Below are positions 14,590-16,300 of a stretch of DNA of 16,300 bases, piece after piece. Made by a program: the position numbers and the translations under genes. This DNA is from an uncultured Clostridia bacterium. Lineage in GTDB: Bacteria; Bacillota; Clostridia; Oscillospirales; Oscillospiraceae. The stretch spans positions 1 to 16,300 of the forward strand of contig CANDEH010000052.1 of the NCBI GenBank assembly GCA_947383645.1, in the 5' to 3' direction. Position 1 is the first letter of the stretch, and each line of letters starts with the position of its first letter. The notes beneath the pieces are model-generated. The model worked only from the letters and a program-made list of their open reading frames with translations. It ran no database searches and was not told the DNA's origin.

Positions 14590-15189
14590 CTAAAACCCCA
14601 GATCCTCGTCCACCAGCACCACCTCCATCTCCATGGAGCTCATCCGCTTGTAGTGCACCACCAGGCCCCGACAGATCCGCTCGGGGCTGTTGCAGTTGTA
14701 GCAGCGGTCGGCGTTCTTCGCGCAGGGAGTCTTCCGCCCCAACCGCTGCGCGTTCTTCGGGGCCACCACATTGCGCACCCGGTGCAGCGCGGCGGCAAAG
14801 TCCGGGGAGACCTTGTTGCGCCCGGCCACAAAGTAGACCTTCCTGTGCCCAAACAGTGTGGAGGATACCCGATTGCCGGTGCCGTCGATGCTGATGATCT
14901 CCCCGGTGTCCTCCGCAATCCCATTGGCGGACAGGAGATACACCTCCGCAGTCATCGCCTGCCGCTGGGCCTCCTGGGGATCGTCGCTGAGGCCGTGATA
15001 GTACAGGGTATTGTGCGCGCCCAGGGACTGATAGAGCCCCAGCTCCCGCAGCGTCATAGAACCGCCGCACCCCACGGTGGTGTTGTCGATCACCCGGTTG
15101 AGATACGCCGCCGCCTCCGAGGCGGCAGCAAAGACAGAAACTGTGAACCCGTTCTGCTCCAACGTCTGTTTCAAAGCCTCAAATGCCAT
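14590..15189 (-). CDS. LUD-domain (LutC/YkgG-like, DUF162) protein
   Basis: A 199-residue protein of the LUD superfamily, named after the lactate-utilisation proteins LutB and LutC; single-domain members like this one mostly have no proven reaction. The start at 15189 is fixed by AGGAGG 5 nt upstream. A longer open frame runs back through hairpins and is unlikely. Family features are VGCGGSMTLRELGLYQSLG, EVYLLSANGIAEDTGEIISIDGTGNRVSS and the FVAGRNKVSPDFAAALHRVRNVVAPKNAQRL segment. Near the end are four cysteines, C156, C163, C166 and C173 (TPCAKNADRCYNCNSPERIC), which could bind a metal or an Fe-S cluster. No lutA or lutB partner is in view. The upstream neighbour is yitT, 152 nt away. Confidence 0.88.
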   Translation of the reverse strand: MAFEALKQTLEQNGFTVSVFAAASEAAAYLNRVIDNTTVGCGGSMTLRELGLYQSLGAHNTLYYHGLSDDPQEAQRQAMTAEVYLLSANGIAEDTGEIISIDGTGNRVSSTLFGHRKVYFVAGRNKVSPDFAAALHRVRNVVAPKNAQRLGRKTPCAKNADRCYNCNSPERICRGLVVHYKRMSSMEMEVVLVDEDLGF

Positions 15190-15202
15190 AATGACCTCCT
15201 TT

Positions 15203-15300
15203 TTTCGCAGCGCGAAAGGTAAAGTTATCCAATCCGGCCCCGCCGGACAATCCCAAACGTGCTTCTTGCGGGGCTCGGCCGCGGGCAAAGCCCGAAGCAC
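15203..15300. repeat. Cluster of palindromes between the YitT and LUD genes
   Basis: Three stems occur in the 152-nt gap. TTTCGC/GCGAAA (15203-15217) lies just upstream of the LUD ribosome binding site. TCCGGC/GCCGGA (15233-15247) has a 3-base loop. An outer GTGCTTC/GAAGCAC pair (15259-15265 with 15294-15300) encloses CGGGC/GCCCG (15282-15294). No convincing promoter was found here, so the LUD gene may be read through from yitT. The palindromes look like REP-type intergenic sequence. Confidence 0.4.
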
Positions 15301-15341
15301 ACCCCCCTTTCAGGAATGGCGTCAGCCACTTCTGACGAAGC

Positions 15342-16214
15342 TCACATCGCATTCTTATCGTACACTCCAAAGCCCTCGCCCAAGACCTCATGGGCCTGAC
15401 AGACGATGACGAAGGCGGCGGGGTCCCTCTCGTTGACCAGCTCCTTGACCATAGCCACCTGGTGGCGGCGGATGGCGCAGAGGATCACCTTCTTTTTGTC
15501 GCCGGAGAAGCCGCCGGTGCCGCTGAGGAGTGTGATGCCCATGTCCAGTCCCAGGAGGGCGGCGGCGATGTCGCCGCTGCGGTCGCTGATGATGTAGGCC
15601 AGCACCGCCCGCTGGGAGCCGTAGATCACCGTATCCATGACGATGGTGGCAATGTACAGCGCCACAATGCCGTAGAGGGCGTTGTTCAGACTGCGGAACA
15701 CCGCCGCATAGGCCACAATGACCACCAGATCAATCACCAGGCACAGCCGCCCCATGGAGAGTCCCGGCAGGCGGTACTTCAGCAGCCGGGCCAGCAGCTC
15801 CGTACCGCCCCCGGTGGCGTTGGCCATCAGCATCAAGCCCAGAGAGAAGCCCAGTGTCAGCCCGCCATAGAGGCTGGCCAGCAGGGGCTCCATAGGGGAA
15901 AAGGTATACACCGCCGCCATAATATCCACAAAGATGGAGCTGGTGGCCATACAGTAGAGGGATGCCAGCAGCAGACCCATCCCCATTTTCCGCACCCCGG
16001 CGACAAAGAGGGGCACGTTCATCACAATCACCATTACGCCCACCGGCAGAACCGGCCAGATGCGGTTAAGGATCTGTGCGATACCGGTAAGCCCGCCAAA
16101 GGCGATATGGTTGGGCTGAAAAAACCAGTTAAAGGAGAGGGCATAAATCAGGGAGCTGAGGGTAATCAGGCCATAATCTTTCAATATTTTTAAAAGGGCA
16201 TGCCGCTGGGTCAT
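15342..16214 (-). CDS. YitT-family membrane protein (DUF161/DUF2179)
   Basis: A 290-residue membrane protein of the YitT family, widespread in Firmicutes and without an agreed function. Five or six hydrophobic segments occupy about residues 10-200: the opening YGLITLSSLIYALSFNWFFQPNHIAFGGLTGIAQ is a family hallmark, and the Gly-rich ANATGGGTELLARLLKY loop is also typical. The cytoplasmic C-terminal DUF2179 domain (about 205-285) contains GITLLSGTGGFSGDKKKVILCAIRRHQV and ends DPAAFVIVCQAHEVLGEGF. The start at 16214 has AAAGGA 7 nt upstream. The region above it is occupied by palindromic repeats; only a -10-like TCTAAT was seen there, without a matching -35 box. Confidence 0.92.
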   Translation of the reverse strand: MTQRHALLKILKDYGLITLSSLIYALSFNWFFQPNHIAFGGLTGIAQILNRIWPVLPVGVMVIVMNVPLFVAGVRKMGMGLLLASLYCMATSSIFVDIMAAVYTFSPMEPLLASLYGGLTLGFSLGLMLMANATGGGTELLARLLKYRLPGLSMGRLCLVIDLVVIVAYAAVFRSLNNALYGIVALYIATIVMDTVIYGSQRAVLAYIISDRSGDIAAALLGLDMGITLLSGTGGFSGDKKKVILCAIRRHQVAMVKELVNERDPAAFVIVCQAHEVLGEGFGVYDKNAM

Positions 16215-16255
16215 AGAGGTTTCCTTTCTGTTCTAAAAATTAGACGGAGGGGTTT

Positions 16256-16298
16256 CGCCCCCCGGGGCGAGTTACTTTTCCCGCGCGGGAAAAGTAAC
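16256..16298. repeat. Perfect 28-bp palindrome and adjacent GC hairpin at the window edge
   Basis: Positions 16271-16298 read identically on both strands: arm GTTACTTTTCCCGC and its exact complement, no loop. Directly to its left, CGCCCC (16256-16261) pairs with GGGGCG (16264-16269). The two lie upstream of yitT. The arrangement looks like the end of a REP or MITE-type repeat that may continue beyond the window, though it could instead be a terminator of a gene to the right or a protein-binding site. Confidence 0.6.
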
Positions 16299-16300
16299 CA

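Noticed and set aside
15190..15300. A 37-residue N-terminal extension of the LUD protein
   Set aside because: It crosses palindromic intergenic sequence, whereas AGGAGG stands at normal spacing before the ATG at 15189, where family similarity begins.

Overview
The window looks like a chromosomal stretch from a GC-rich anaerobic member of the Clostridia, most likely a gut Oscillospiraceae-type bacterium. This is inferred from protein content: a six-gene Rnf complex in clostridial order, an SLH-anchored protein built of InlB-type repeats, and YitT, DUF975 and LUD-domain proteins, all with strong Shine-Dalgarno sites. No 16S rRNA or other marker is present, so the family assignment is only moderately sure. 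No tRNA, rRNA, CRISPR array or transposase gene was seen, and no gap between genes exceeds 300 bases.

Left end (1-2550, minus strand): the methylase gene of a type I restriction-modification system, read from a recognisable sigma-A-like promoter, overlaps by 4 nt a specificity gene that stops after about 128 codons. This hsdS is broken or rearranged within the last 60 bases of the window. The restriction subunit is not in view.

Surface-protein block (2550-8140, minus strand): a promoter, a small DUF975 membrane protein and, 51 nt further on, a secreted protein of 1542 residues. That protein has a signal peptide, an N-terminal beta-helix-like region, about 12 InlB/Flg_new repeats and degenerate C-terminal SLH repeats. 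It ends at a strong 16-bp hairpin terminator. A palindromic intergenic element lies between this terminator and the hsdM promoter.

Energy block (8140-13581, plus strand): a complete rnfCDGEAB operon with its own promoter, tight or overlapping gene junctions and a strong terminator. The Rnf complex passes electrons from reduced ferredoxin to NAD+ and pumps Na+ or H+ across the membrane. Almost all expected cofactor ligands are visible: Fe-S cysteines in RnfC and RnfB, the flavin threonine in RnfG, and the four intramembrane cysteines in RnfA and RnfE. The flavin-threonine motif in RnfD is a variant. A weak Rex-like half-palindrome lies upstream of the promoter and would fit NADH/NAD+ control.

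Right end (13590-16300, minus strand): a YitT-family membrane protein, a LUD-domain protein with a four-cysteine motif, and an uncharacterised lipoprotein run leftward and converge on rnfB. The gaps between and beyond them hold several palindromic or tandem-repeat elements: heptamer repeats facing each other around two hairpins, a hairpin cluster, and a perfect 28-bp palindrome at the window edge. These repeats and the truncated hsdS are the least explained parts. I saw no clear sign of a wholly new multi-gene system.
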